Assembly (NCBI RefSeq): GCF_020360975.1
Contig: NW_025408667.1
Location: forward strand, 6,820,001-6,884,000
Length of the DNA: 64,000 bases
DNA from: Hirsutella rhossiliensis
Lineage: Eukaryota; Ascomycota; Sordariomycetes; Hypocreales; Ophiocordycipitaceae
Direction of reading: 5' to 3'
This document shows, piece by piece, positions 23,201 to 35,114 of this stretch (positions are counted from its first letter, which is position 1; each line of letters starts with the position of its first letter). Position numbers and translations under genes: made by a program. The notes beneath the pieces are model-generated. The model worked only from the letters and a program-made list of their open reading frames with translations, ran no database searches and was not told the DNA's origin.

Positions 23201-23636
23201 TCTATTATATTAGGAATAAATAAAATCTTATCTTTTACTTCTTTAGTTTCTTTTCTTACGTTAGCGGTAGTATTACTATCTTCTAGCCCTTTATCCTAGG
23301 TAAATAGGATCTAGTATTATATTTCCTAGGAAAGATAGATCCTACCTTAGTCGTCGGTTAGTGCTACTTAAAGCTAATAAGCGAGGTTAATAATAATTAG
23401 GTTTTCCTAAGAGCCCTCCTTTAGTTTCGAATCCTAAGGCTATAGTCCGGTTTAAGGACTAGTTAACTAGTTTAATACTAGGCCCCTATCTATCTAGTAT
23501 AGATTATTCTATCCTAATATAGTTATTATATTTCCTTTCTATTAAAATTAACTTTATTTCTAGGGTTTTTAGCCGGTTAGTTTAGCTATAAATAAGGTAG
23601 AGTTTACTATAGTCTTATTCTTAGTTTCGTATAACC
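20218..23636 (-). pseudogene. G3 pol remnant (protease-RT-RNase H) and end of gag
   Basis: Minus strand. RT is clear at about 22000-21350: PFAYLIFIV, VDLRALNSVAI, a FTVIS tract, then the active box at 21564-21553 reading Tyr-Thr-Asn-Asn, both catalytic Asp codons turned into Asn. It is followed by FLGYLSIELL. The wording resembles a fungal Gypsy lineage distinct from G1 and G2. RNase H and the linker to integrase occupy about 21300-20220. The protease and gag-pol junction lie within 22300-23636 but I could not place motifs there with confidence. Its neighbours on both sides are the two Fot1/pogo elements. Confidence 0.65.
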
Positions 23637-23638
23637 TA

Positions 23639-23682
23639 AGTCCCTGCACATAGAAATGGGCACCCCCCTGTTTTGGGCACCC
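23639..23682 (+). repeat. Left 44-bp terminal inverted repeat
   Basis: Perfect inverted match to 25436-25479. Just inside lies the hairpin-like pair GGGCACCC / GGGTGCCC (23676-23695), a likely extra transposase-binding module. Confidence 0.95.
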
Positions 23683-23792
23683 AAGATGGGTGCCCAACCT
23701 AAACGGCTGCGTCAACTTCAACAGCAAATTTCACCGCGGAAACGCATCCAATCTGCTAAAAAATTGACGCATGTGTCTTCAAGCCACTACTG

Positions 23793-25390
23793 ATGAAATA
23801 TACAGAGTCTGACATTCACAGCGCCCTGAGGCAATCGCCAATGGCGGATCCGCCAAGAAGGCTGCTCGCGATTGGGGCGTCCAGGGCAACTCTTTACAAT
23901 CGCATGCATGGTCACGAATGCAGAAAGGATGCATTTTCTGCTCTTCAGAGGCTTTCTCAGACACAGGAAAAGCAACTTACCGAATGGATTCTCATTCAGG
24001 ACGCCTTGGGCCTTCCTCCCACTCACTCGCAGATCAGGCAGTTCGCGCAGCGCAGCGCTCGCCGTCAAGGAGACCACCACCGCTCGGAAAACACTGGATG
24101 CAAGCATTTTTAAGACGAAATCCTGCAGTTCGGACCCAGAAGTGCCATCACAGAGACTCTGCGCGTGTCAACGGCGCTTCTACCGAGGTAATTCGGCCTT
24201 GGTTCAACAATTTCTTCCTTCCCGAGATTCTGGCTATTAAGCCGGAGAACAGGTACAACATGGATGAAGCAGGCATCATGGAAGGACTTGGGGAGAATGG
24301 CCTGGTCGTTGGCAGTGCTGAAAAACGATCTGTACAAAAGAAGACGCCTGGTTCTCGGGTCTGGACGTCGTTCATCGAGTGCGTGTCCGCTGCCGGCACC
24401 TTCCTCCCTCCACCCGTCATTTTCAAGGGCAAATCGGTCCAGCAACAGTGGTTCCCAGAAGATCTCAGTACTTTTAGTGACTGGCAATTCCTGCGACAAA
24501 GAACGGCTGGACTTCGGACCAAACTGCGGTGGAGTGGCTCGAAAGGTGTTCATTCAAGAACCCAGCCACCCGACCCTTCGGAGCGAAGACTGCTAGTATG
24601 GAGGGCCACGGAAGTCACGAGACGGTTGACTTCATGTATCTATGCTACCAGCATCAGATTCACCTTCTTTTCTTACCTCCCCATACCTCTCATGTGCTGC
24701 AACCGCTCGTTGTCTGTCTTCTCCGCTCTTAAGCACTACTACCGCAAACAGGTCGGATTTCAGCCTCCTGACCGATTCAAGCCCAGTCGGCAAGCAAAAC
24801 TTTCTTTCCTGCTACCAGAAAGCACGCGAGCAAGCGCTCACTGTGTCAAACATCAAGGGTGGCTGGAAAGCGACGGGTTTGTGGCCGGTGTCGATGGCGA
24901 AGCCACTTTTGAGCCCTCTTCTGCTGGAGAACAGCAACAGACGCAAAAGAACGCGAAAAATGTGGCCAATGCATTCAGCCACTTACCCACCAGTGACTGG
25001 CAATCAGACACATCCCAGATTGCGTGGTCGACCCCGAGGCGCTCGCAAGATCTGAAGGTTCAGGTAGTTCAATTCAACCAGCTAGACGACGACGTGCCCA
25101 CGAAGAGATTGCTGTTCAGGAAGATCACAAAAGGGTTTGACGAGAAGGATGGCCTTTTAGCAAAAGCTCAATTGCAGATTCAGGCACTGGAAACACAATT
25201 GGCGGCCGTCAAGCCGAAAAAAGGAAGAGGGTGGTCACGAGGCCCGAATTCGAGGTTCGCCAATATTGAGGCAATACGACGGGCGCAGGAGGAGGTGAAC
25301 GCAGCTGAGAATGAAGAATCTGATGAAACCGAAGCTGAGGTTTCAGAAATAGGTGACGATTGTATCGTAGTGCACGGTGGTGGGCAGTGA
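23793..25390 (+). pseudogene. Fot1/pogo-type transposase with multiple frameshifts
   Basis: Coding signal runs along + from ATG 23793 to TGA 25388-25390 but hops between frames at least six times. Parts seen: Psq helix-turn-helix start (KYTESDIHSAL) with two compensating shifts inside it; RATLYNR and the following LTEWILIQDALGL; a CENP-B-like region (FLRRNPAVRTQKCH); the catalytic domain with the first Asp in NMDEAGIMEGL; shifts near 24490, 24550 and 24595; FLPPHTSHVLQPL; SALKHYYRKQVGF; and an acidic, coiled-coil-like tail with an LLAKAQLQIQALETQL stretch. The second catalytic Asp reads Glu (MEGHGSHET) and the third lies in a small deletion (LQPLVV). Damage is by indels, not RIP. Minor frames on either strand are shadows. 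Sequencing error could explain some but not all of this. Confidence 0.85.
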
Positions 25391-25435
25391 GAAGGGATTG
25401 AATTAATGGTGTTGAAAATGGTCGTGATTTTTTTG

Positions 25436-25479
25436 GGGTGCCCAAAACAGGGGGGTGCCCATTTCTATGTGCAGGGACT
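25436..25479 (-). repeat. Right 44-bp terminal inverted repeat
   Basis: Perfect inverted copy of 23639-23682, adjacent to the TA at 25480-25481. Confidence 0.95.
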
Positions 25480-25918
25480 TACCTTATACGCGTCCTTTTA
25501 CTATATTACTTATCTTCCCTTATAACCTAACTATTAGCTTAGTTTCTAACTATAGGATAAGTTACTTATAGTTATTAATCTAAGTATCGAATAATTCTAG
25601 ACTAGTAGGTCGGCGGAATAATTCTCGTAGTAATATATTTAGTCGTTAATAGACTAGTATAGTAAGGTGCTCTTCTAAGTATAGTACTACTTTTACTTTT
25701 TAGCGGAGCTTTAATATTTATCTATAAAAGTCGGCTCCGTTTATAATATTTAAGGTAGTAAATCGTTCTATTTATAACGATCTTAAAGCTACTTCTAGCT
25801 AGATAGTAAAGCGTTTTTATAGTTTAGTATACTAAGCGGTATATCCCTAGTCTAGGGTATAAAGTATAGCTCGGTTAGACTTACTAAGATCGCTAGAATA
25901 CTATTTAATAGCGGTTCC
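25480..25918 (-). pseudogene. G3 gag segment between two insertions
   Basis: About 440 bp of G3 between the non-RIPped transposon and G1 copy 3. The minus-strand reading gives Gln/Lys/Leu-rich helical sequence that joins 38814-39740 on one side and 23636 downward on the other. By position it is gag; no zinc knuckle was placed here. Confidence 0.45.
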
Positions 25919-26104
25919 TATAAAAGTCTTTAACTATTATAGGTAATAGGCTTAGGCCGCGGCCTAAGCTATATAGTTATATATAGAGGGCTAGATCCCG
26001 TAAGTATAAGGGCGGGCTAGCCGTATATAGAAGAGCTCTATATAGCTTATTAATATTATCTTATAGACGGCACCTATATATACGCCTCTGCCTACTCCGT
26101 AATA
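25919..26104 (+). repeat. 5' LTR of G1 copy 3
   Basis: 186 bp, starts TATAAAAGTC, ends CGTAATA; direct repeat of 38623-38808. Confidence 0.9.
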
Positions 26105-26149
26105 GTATAAGCTATTAACTAATAGATCTAATAGATATCTCCCCGGAAA

Positions 26150-27180
26150 GGGTGCCGCTTCCTTAAGGGAGCACCCCGCTACCCCCTAGGTAGATAGGAA
26201 GTATTATAGCTATCTTAGAAGCGATTAGAAGCGCGACGGCTAGCGAGAAGAACGAGGTTCTCGCTATACTAAGGGAGCCGTCTACGAGACTAGCGTTAAC
26301 CCCTATAACCTTAGTAATACCGGTTACGGCGGCGGTACTACTAATATAGAAGCCGCTTCCCTAGCCGACTTAAGACGGTAAGCCTAAGTCCTTCTACTTC
26401 TTCCTTAGCCGGCTATAGATAAAGTTTATAATAAATAAGAAATAGGGCCTAAACGGCTATCGTAATATAGCGTAGTATTCGCTCCTCTATATACTACCGG
26501 AGCCTTAGATACGGCGGATCTCTAGATTCTAGGATAAGGGCGGCCCTAGAGGTAGACGCGACCTATAAGACTTCTTCTAATACCTTATATATACGTTCGG
26601 CAACGTATAAAAGCGGGAGAAGGCATAGGATAGGCTATAGACCCTTAAGTAGAAAGATAGGTAGACCTTTAGCGAATTCCTCCCTAACTTCGAAGAGACG
26701 CTCTTATAAGTAGCGGGAACCACGGTATAGGAAGATAGCGCGAAGCTTATATAGTTACGGAACTTAATTATACTAGCCTTACGAGAGCTACTTATCCCTA
26801 TAATTATACCTACTAACTACGGCGAGTACGTAAGCCGGTTAATAAAGGTAGTATAGGGCTATAAGTAGACGCCGCGTTTCTAGAAGCTTTATAAGCGCGC
26901 GCTATATAGCGGTAACGGGATCACCGCCCCTTTATAAGAGGAATAGCCGACTATCGATACTAACGGAGATACCCTAATATCGGCTACCTATATAGACTAA
27001 GCTAAACGCGGTAGGAAGTCGTCTTTAAATATCCCTTATACTATCCCGCTCTTTAAGTAGCGAGCGAAGTAAGTAATAAGTAAGGAAATCGGGAAAAGGA
27101 AGGCTAACGGCCGCTGCCTATATTACGGCGCGTCTATATACTTTATATTAAAATACCCCTTCTTTTTAGCTAAGCGGCCT
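26150..27180 (+). pseudogene. G1 copy 3 gag remnant with zinc knuckle
   Basis: A + strand Gag-like reading with an Ala/Leu-rich helical start (LEAIRSATASEKNEVLAIL), a FYFFLSRL.IKFIINK core and a CX2CX4HX4C knuckle at 27115-27156. The first Cys codon TGC is intact and the next positions read YGAS and YF where Cys and His are expected. At least one frame change occurs within the region, besides TAG/TAA codons. Colinear with 60-1080 and 5200-6245. Confidence 0.68.
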
Positions 27181-27349
27181 ATAGTAGTTTAAGTAGCGAA
27201 GATAGAACCGCTCTTTACCTTAGACGATAAAGAGGACTCCGCTCCCTTAAGCCTAGAGGGAAAAGAGTAGCTCTAAAGTAAAGACGGGCTCCGGAGCCCT
27301 AATTACTAGTACTAGTAAAAAAGAAGGAGGAATTATCCGCCTATATAGA

Positions 27350-29153
27350 AAAGGAGCTTACTTTAATATAGGTTATAGTTAATAACTCCTTACCTATCGC
27401 CGCTCTTATAGACGAGGGCTATTAGTGCTATACCGTAGTTAACGAGGCGCTTATATAAGAGATATAAGTACTAGTAGAAAAGATCGCTTTAAGGTAAGTA
27501 AAGGGCGCCTTAAGCGCGATAGAGGGTACGGTAATTAGGGTTATTACGTAGCTAGCTATAAAGGTCGACGGTTGCCGTAAGCTTATCGTAGCCTATATAA
27601 TCCCTTAACTAGAGTTTCCCTTAATCCTTAGGAAACCTTAGTTATTATATATAGAGTTATACTTAGTTCTATACTAAAAGAAGCTATAGTTTAAGCCTAC
27701 GTAATAGTAGGTCCGCTATAACGATAGTTCTATAAGCATAGGACTAAGCGTGCGAGCTTTATACTTAGTATAAGAAGTCCTTACCTCTATTTTTATAGGA
27801 ACCGTGCGACGGTTAAAGCGGGAGGAAGGCCGGGTAGCGGCTAATATAGCGGTCTACGTAGTTAGCCTAGCGGATATTAATAAGGCCCTCTAGGCGAAGA
27901 AGCTAAAGTCGCCCTCTAAGCTATAGTAGTAGATACCGGAGCGCTTTTACGACCTCCTACCGCTATTCGAGTCCTAGGAAGCGGATAAGCTTAACCTATA
28001 TAAGCTAAGGGTAGACTATAATATCGTACTCTATACCGATAAGAAGGGGTAAGAACTGCCTATACCGTTTAGACTACTATATAGTATATTATACGTAGAG
28101 CTACTAGTGCTAAAGAAGATACTAAGGGACCTCTTAGATAAGGGTTTTATTTAAGTAAGTAGCTTTAAAGTAGGAGCGCCGGTCCTATTTATACGTAAAC
28201 TAAGGGGCAGGATATAGTTCTATTACGACTATAGGGCTCTAAACGTAATTACGAGGCCGGACCGCTACCCCTTACCCTTAATCTTAGATACGCTCTATAA
28301 CCTTTTAAAGGCGAAGTAGTTTACGAAGCTAGATATAAAATAGGCGTTTTATAAGGTATAGATCTTAGAGGGTAATAAGTAGAAGACGGCGTTCTATATA
28401 CGCTATAGCTTATTTAAGTAGCTTATAACGCCTTTCGGCCTCTTAAGAGCGCCCGCTACCTTCTAGTATTATATTAATAATATACTTTAAGACTTCCTCG
28501 ATAAGTTCGCCTCCGTATATATAGATAATATCCTTATTTATACGAGCGGCTCCTATAAGGACTATATATAGAAAGTACGGAGGGTCCTAGAGCGCCTCTA
28601 ACTTTATAGGCTCTACCTTAACTTAGATAAGTGCGAATTCGGGGTTAAGAGGGTTAAGTACCTAGGCTTTATTATTTACGCTAGCGTAAGTATATAGGTA
28701 GATCCTATAAAGATCTAGGCGATTCGGGACTAAGCTGCCCTAACTACGTAGATAGGCATATAGAGCTTCCTTAGGTTCGCGAACTATTATAGGATATTTA
28801 TTAGGGGCTTCTCCTATATTATAATACCCTTAAACGAGATTACTAAAAAGTAGACCGCCTTTTGCTAAGGGCCTATATAAGAAGGAGCGTTCCGCACGCT
28901 TAAGGACCTATTCTCTTAAGCCCTAGTATTACTTTAGTAGGACTTTAACCGGTCTATATTAGTTAAAGCGGACTATAGCGGCTAGGCACTTAGAGGAACG
29001 CTCTCTTAGGAGGTAGATAGGCGGAAGTAACTAGTAGCGTTCTACTCCTATAAGCTAACCTTAGCGGAGCGGAATTACGCTATTTACGATAAGGAGATAC
29101 TAGCGATTATTAGCTACCTTAAGTAATAGTAAGCGGAGCTTCGGAGCTATAAA
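27350..29153 (+). pseudogene. G1 copy 3 pol, part 1 (protease-RT-RNase H)
   Basis: A protease-like tract (VNNSLPIAALIDEGY) lies near 27380-27430. RT is at about 28030-28740 with FKVGAPVLF, YRALNVI, RYPLPLI, PFGLLRAPATF and the active box at 28518-28529 reading Tyr-Ile-Asp-Asn instead of Tyr-Met-Asp-Asp. RNase H starts near 28880 (FYSYKLTLAERNYAIYDKEI) and is cut at 29153 by the Copia insertion; it resumes at 35265. Stops are TAG/TAA. Confidence 0.82.
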
Positions 29154-29390
29154 TCTCGCGTAGAGAGATACGAGAAGTATATAAAATGCACGAAGGTAAA
29201 ATTAAGAGTAAGGGGTCGGACAGGCAGGGCAGAGAGATATGATTCTTGTAGAAGCAGCAATAAAGGTAGGGGAGTGATTGTTATATTGCCTTAATTGTCC
29301 TTCTTTCCTCTATCTAACGCCCCTCTTTATACCCTTCTAGCATCTTAATTAACAAAGAAGATCCTACTTAAAGAAGCTACTAATATCCCT
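29154..29390 (+). repeat. Left 237-bp end repeat of Copia
   Basis: Starts TCTCGCGTAGAGAGATACG at the target duplication. Inverted copy of 34878-35114 with about a dozen visible transitions in the first 150 bp, all in CA/TG context and falling on either copy. Confidence 0.88.
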
Positions 29391-29929
29391 TTAACTACTA
29401 AGCTTTTGCGGTTTTCCCCTCCTTTCTAGCCGTTGCCGGCATATCCGTCTTATCTCTCGCTACCTCTATAGAAGCTATCGCCACTTCTTTCCCTTATACC
29501 CCTACCCTCCTTTCTGCACCTCTTTTTAGCTCCTTCTTCTTTTACCGGGTGTTTTTAGCTTCCTTAGTCCCTCTTGCTGAGGATATCTCAGAACTACGAA
29601 ATTAGGCCACGCTTGATACACCCCCTAGCTAGCCTGCCCTATAGTAAGGGCATAGCTATCGGCTTCGGGCTAGTAAGCGTATAGAGGAGGTTCTTAGCTC
29701 TATACTTCTCCCTTTACTTAAGAAAGCAGGGGCCTTTGGGTCCCTAGGCTCTTTAGACCTACTTAGGAAAGGGGCCTAACGAGGGAAAGTCCTATAAGAA
29801 AGGGGCCTTCTTAGAAGGAAACCCAATTAAATAGGGGCCTTTAAAGGAAAAACCTCTTCCTTTTCTTCGGCTATAGACGTTACCTTCTCGTACGTGCTAT
29901 TAGCTCCTCGTAGACTCTTAAGGCGGGCC
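29391..29929. other. Copia 3' untranslated region
   Basis: Between the left end repeat and the end of the RNase H reading. Pyrimidine-rich on + (purine-rich on the Copia strand); only very short frames. I see no extra gene in it. Confidence 0.4.
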
Positions 29930-32900
29930 TCTGGATAGCTTCTCTAAACGTCTTCTAGCCCTATTTACTATAAAAAGATAGCTAGCTTCGCCGGCAGGGG
30001 CTTCAAAGACCGTCGGCTTTTATTAATGCCGTTAGAACCTAACGGACGGAAATAAGTCCCCTTTAGACCTCTTAGCGTAACCAATGCTAGTAGATATCGA
30101 TATACCGTAGCCGGGTCGATAGCTTACTATTTTCCTCTGTAAGAATTCGTATAGTCTGCGTGTTATCGCATTCTATAGCTAACGGGGACGGAATTTATAG
30201 TCGTAACGATATTAGCAGCCGGCTAAGGAAAATCGCTTCTTTTAACGCTTTTAAAAGAGCTAGTAACTCTGCCTCCGTACTAGAAGTTATAACGGTAGCC
30301 TACTTCGAAGCTTTCTAAGCAATAGTTCCTCTAAAAAGGGATATAATATACCCTTATAAGCTCTTTCTATCTAAGGAATTATCCGTAAAGGACGAATCGC
30401 TTGAATAAAGGAAGATTTCGGTAGCTTATTTCCTTCCCTGCCCTCCTAGGCGCAGACTATATAATCTCGTTAAACAGAGATAAAGGATAGCTCTATCTAC
30501 TTCTTCTTAATGCCTAGGGCTAGGATTCTAGTTATGCCTAGCTAGCCGGGAGACCGTAAAAGAGATATCCGGTCTAGTAGAAATAGCTAAAAAAAAAGCA
30601 GGGAGCCTACCTTCTATTAATATTAGTGTTTCTCTTACTCCCTAGCTTAAAAGGACGGATTAGGTAAAAGCTCTTCGTCTAACATAGGTATAGAGGGAAG
30701 CTTCTTATTAAGGGAATTAGGGAGGAATTTATAAGCGACCTTATCGATATAGGCGTCTTAGGTAAGCTAGATAGTCCGTTAGGACCTATTCCGAAGGATT
30801 CGTATCCCTAGGAACTACTTTAGCTCCCCTAGCCGGGTTATCTTATACCTTTGTTATAGGCTACGTATAGCCTCCCTTATAGCAGCTTCTTCCTCTTTCG
30901 GGTATGCCTAGATAATATTATCGACGTAGAAGAAGACCGTGATTTTACCCTTCTATATTATACACGGTTCCTAAGGGACTTTCGTAAAGCCTAGGGCTTT
31001 AAGGGAACCTATTAAATGCTATTGCTAAAGAAGGGGTGATCTTCGTAGTCCGTATAGAGCTTTCCTAAGCCGTAGAACCTTTCCTAGCTATTAGAAGCCT
31101 AGTAGAAGGCGTATATAGATAACTTCTTCTTCCTTAAGTAGGCAGTTAATAAAGGCGTTAACTATATCTATCTAATCGAGCTCGAGGTCGAATTCTGCTA
31201 CTATAGCTATAAGGGTCCGAAAAGACATCCTAGCTAGGGTGGTTGCCCTAGTAGGTAAATCCCCTTTTTCCTATTAATTCCTATAGATAACTAGCCGGGC
31301 CTTATACTTTTAAAGGAAGCTGTATTTATTAGTCTTATAGATAAAGACCTACTTATAGCCAAGGACCTGTTTTCCTCTTGCTTTTTCCTTAAGGACCTCT
31401 TCGAAAGACCCTATTTCTTCGTATAAGGCTAGGTAGTCTTTCTAGGCCTAGAAAAACTAGTCTCTTAAGGGGTGTTTTTCTAGCTGCTTCTAGTTTGCTA
31501 GTAGGTCCGGGAGGTCTCTTTTATATACCTTCCTTGCTAATAGTGGCTTGAAAAGCCGGCCTGCTATAAACGCTCCGTGGGAACCGTCTTCTATTAGCGT
31601 TAGGTAGAAGTCGGAAAAACGATCGAAATAGGGGAGAAACTAGTCTTCTTTCGTATCGGGCCCTATACCTTCCTTTGCTTCTCGAAGCAGGGATAAAAAG
31701 GCAGCCGGGTAATCCTTCGAGAGAGGTGCCTTTCCTACCCCCTTAGGGGTCGAGACGGGAAGACTAACTAAAAAAGCTGCTTCTAGATCTTCTTCTTACG
31801 TAGGAGGAGGCGTAGGTAGGTAGGCGTATTCTAGCTCTACCGCTTTCCTATAGTCTCCTTCTTCGTTTTAATTATCTAATCTAGCAGCTTCCTCTTCTTC
31901 TTCTTCCTCGAAGTCGGCGTTATCCTCTACTGCTTCGACGTCGGTTTCTTCTTCCGTTTCCTCGTCTAAGGCCTCTTCTTAAGACTGTTAGGAAGGGGGG
32001 ATTTAAATCTTCTAAATTAGCTAACGTTAAGAGAGTAAGAGGGCATTAATCCTCTTTCCGTCGAAGAAGCTAGATTCGTTAAAAATCATATCCCTAGTCG
32101 AAATAACCTTCTATAAAAGAGGAATCTAGATCCGGAAGATATTCGTAGAATTATAACTAACGAGGTAACTAATAAAGGCTCTTAGATTAAGCTTTCTTTT
32201 CTTCTTCCTTTTTAGCTATGCATCGGCAGTTATTGCGTATGCCTTGCAGCCGTAGGCATAAAGGTAGGCTAGCGAGGCCCTCTTCTTCGTAAAGAGCTCG
32301 AGGGGGGATTTCTAGTCTATTCCTTAGGTAGTCCCTCTAGGGGTCCGGTTCCGAAGGTAATAGGCGGTCTTAACGACTTCCCTCTAAAGGTCGTGTAGAA
32401 GCCTTATAGTAAGTCTTATCGTACGGGCCCTTTCTATTATAGCACCCCCTGATCTTTCTGCCCCTCCGTTCTAGGCCTAGGTATTCGGTGCTAACGGGAG
32501 GGGTAAAATGCCCCTTTTTCGAAGCTAATTTAAGATATCCTTCGTAAATAGCTCTCCGTTAGACCGTATCTTCTTTACCTCGTAGCTAAAGTAGGATTTA
32601 TCTAGTTAACGAAGTCCTAAAGGGTAAACTAGTTATACTTACTTAGATAGGTCCGTAAATAGGGGAAAACTATCCCTAAAAAAGCGTCTATAAAAAATAT
32701 TACCCTAACGAAGCTTTCCTAATCCCTAGAGACGTCGGTCTAGTCGACCTAAATTTCCTTACACGGCTAGTCCGGCCGTATTAGGGTCCGTCTAGAAATT
32801 CGTCTCCTAGTCTTCCCTTAGCCGCAGTATTCGTATTCGACGGTCTTTAGTCCCCTTATTCGTACGCCCTATTGTTGTCCTAGCTTATATAAAGCTAAGG

Positions 32901-34780
32901 GGCCTAGGTGACCTAGTCGTGCGTGCTAAAGAATGCCGTCTCCTTAGGCTGCTAGAAGAGGGTCCTTTGTAGTAGACCTATTCCTCCTAGCAGGGAAAGC
33001 TAACTTCTCGAGGTTCCTTCCTAGGGATAGGTCGAATTCGAGAACAAATTAACCGAATTTTCCTCGATAAGCCCAATAGTCTGATTCTTCTAGACTAGCC
33101 TCGTAGGCTTAGACGTCGTATCCTAGAAGATTCCTTCCTCTCGAAGAAGGCGGAAGGAAATTAGGCTCGTTGAAAATCGAGGGCAAAAAGCTACCCTTTT
33201 TCTTCGAAGAATTCGTATAGATCCGTTAGGTAATTTCATCGTGAAATTCACCCTTCCGTATCCCTCTATCCGTACGGTTGATTCCCCGGCAATAAGATAT
33301 TCCCTTCGTGCCTTCTTAAAGGACTAGAATCGTAAGAGTGTATTATATATATCGAGGGAAGCACTAGAGTTAAGGATAGCTAATTTTCGTAGGGGATAGT
33401 CGGAGGGTTCTAACGGTTGGTCTTAGCCTTGTTAATCCGTAGGGAAAACGAAGGCCGGATTTACTATACCAACGAATTTTCCTCGAATTTACGGCTCGAA
33501 TAAGGGCAGCGGCGTTAGTTGCTATTTCTTAGCAACCCGAATCTCGTCTATCTTCTTCTACAACGAGGGGTCCTCCTTAAGAGACTGTTATACTATTTCT
33601 CGTAGCCTCTTTAAAGGGTTAATTCCTTTAGGTCGGTTTCCTCGAAGACCTGCTAGCAGTCTTCTAGCCGATAGGGCTTTTGCATGCTTAGGTAGGTCGA
33701 TTCCTTCTCGTACGTTGTCTCTTCGAATCCTCGTCCCGGTCCGAAGGTCTGTAAAAACCCCTTTTTACCCCTTATTGCTAATATTAACGAGGTTCGATTT
33801 CGACTAGTTCCCTGATTTTTCGACTAACGGACTGAAAGGTCTATTAGGGGACTAGTCGGGCCGGTCTGACTAACGGGACCGGGGCCGGGCCCGGAGTAAG
33901 AGGCGGAGCCGGGGCCGGGCCTAGGGCAGTAGCTGCAGTTAACGACGACGTTAAGGCTCTTAAAGGAGGAGGAGCCGAAGGAGCAACAGCCGCAGCAGCA
34001 GCAGCGGGAGCCGTAGCAATAGGGGCTGTAGGTCGAACCGTCTAGGTCGAGTGCTAGCCTCGAAGGAATAAGACTGCTTGCTATTATACTCTAGCAGCCT
34101 CTTTGTCTAGTTCCCGGCTAGCCTCTCGAAAGATAGTCGAGTAACCGTTACTAATAGGCTTTATTTAGAGATATATCCCGTAGCTACTAGCCGGAAAAGC
34201 TTCTATAAGGAAGTATTAGTTAGCTTCCTCGAGGATTTCTTCCTACTTAGCTAGCCACGAAGAAGCTAGTAGGTTCTAGCAGAAAAAGCTCCTAGGTGGG
34301 CCGTATGGGTCTTCCTAATACAGTTAGTTATATAACCTCTCGAGGAGCTATTGAGGTCTTAAGCTTTAAGCCACTGCCTAGAGTCTCTTCCTCTCGAAGA
34401 GATTGGCTTTGCGGCACTAACGGATTCCGTTATCGCCGTACGAGCAGCCGTTAGTAACTTCGTCTCGTAAAGGTATTCCTTTCGGTGACTCTCGTAGTCG
34501 CCTAAGGCAGCGGAAAAAGCTCTCTATTATGCAGAGGTTGCTTAGAGAAAGGCTCCCTCTATAAGTCCGTTGCCCTAGGACGAAGAGGGGGCTCGAGAGG
34601 GTCCTGCTTATTAGAGAAGACTAAATTATAGATGGTTCTATCCACCCGAGCCCGTAGCTCCTTTACCTACTTATCCTAATCTTAGGGCTCTATAAGAATC
34701 GTCCTACGGACCGTAGGGGTAGTAGAGTCGTTTTTCGATATTATTACGGAAGAGGGGGGGTAGAAAAGTCGGTTAAAAAT
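29930..34780 (-). pseudogene. Copia gag-pol remnant
   Basis: Minus strand. From 34780 down: Gag; an Ala/Pro-rich linker near 33850-34020 coded by GCA/GCC runs; a pre-integrase motif with HARLGHLGPLALYKL near 32950-32880; integrase (to about 32250); the typical Copia linker (KAYAITADA, then STNIFRI.IP and VISTRDMIFNES, about 32240-32060). RT follows at about 31640-30700 with ALYGLRRSP and FFYVDNII, where the last Asp of YVDD is Asn. RNase H spans about 30450-29930 with IECDNT.TIRILT and RYIDIY.HWLR. Stops are mostly TAG/TAA. Order gag-PR-INT-RT-RH is diagnostic of Copia. Confidence 0.85.
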
Positions 34781-34877
34781 CGGCTTTTCTAGTAAGAGGG
34801 GTAAAAGGATATAAGAAGGTGCCTTTTATAGCAGCCGGAAGGTATAGGAATTCTATTCCTCCCGGGCTTATAACTCT

Positions 34878-35114
34878 AGGGACATTAGTAGCTTCTTTAA
34901 GCAGGATCTTCTTTGTTAATTAAGATGCTAGAAGGGTATAAAGAGGGGCGTTAGATAGAGGAAAGAAGGACAATTAAGGCAATATAATAATTACTCCCCT
35001 ACCTTTATTGCTGCTTCTATAAGAATTATATCTCTCTGCCTTGCCTATCCGACCCCTTACTCCTAATTTCACCTTCGTGCATTTTATGCACTTCTCGTAT
35101 CTCTCTGCGCGAGA
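34878..35114 (-). repeat. Right 237-bp end repeat of Copia, inverted
   Basis: Reverse complement of 29154-29390. It is framed by a perfect 20-bp inverted pair, CCTCCCGGGCTTATAACTCT at 34858-34877 and its complement at 35112-35131, so this repeat could have been flipped by recombination between the pair. The short open frame at 34974-35201 minus lies across it and is not a gene. Confidence 0.85.

Larger units (their letters stand above)
23639..25479 (+). mobile_element. Non-RIPped Fot1/pogo-type DNA transposon
   Basis: 1841 bp with perfect 44-bp terminal inverted repeats (23639-23682 and 25436-25479) starting AGTCCCTGCACATAG, flanked by TA (23637-23638 and 25480-25481). Base composition is balanced with normal CA/TG use, in sharp contrast to everything around it. 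It sits in the gag region of G3 inside a small palindrome (CGTATAA...TTATACG). It is the youngest-looking insertion in the window. Confidence 0.95.

Noticed and set aside
23787..25445. Several open frames on the minus strand and minor + frames inside the non-RIPped transposon
   Set aside because: They are shadows of the frameshifted + strand transposase; the recognisable motifs fall only in the + frames described.
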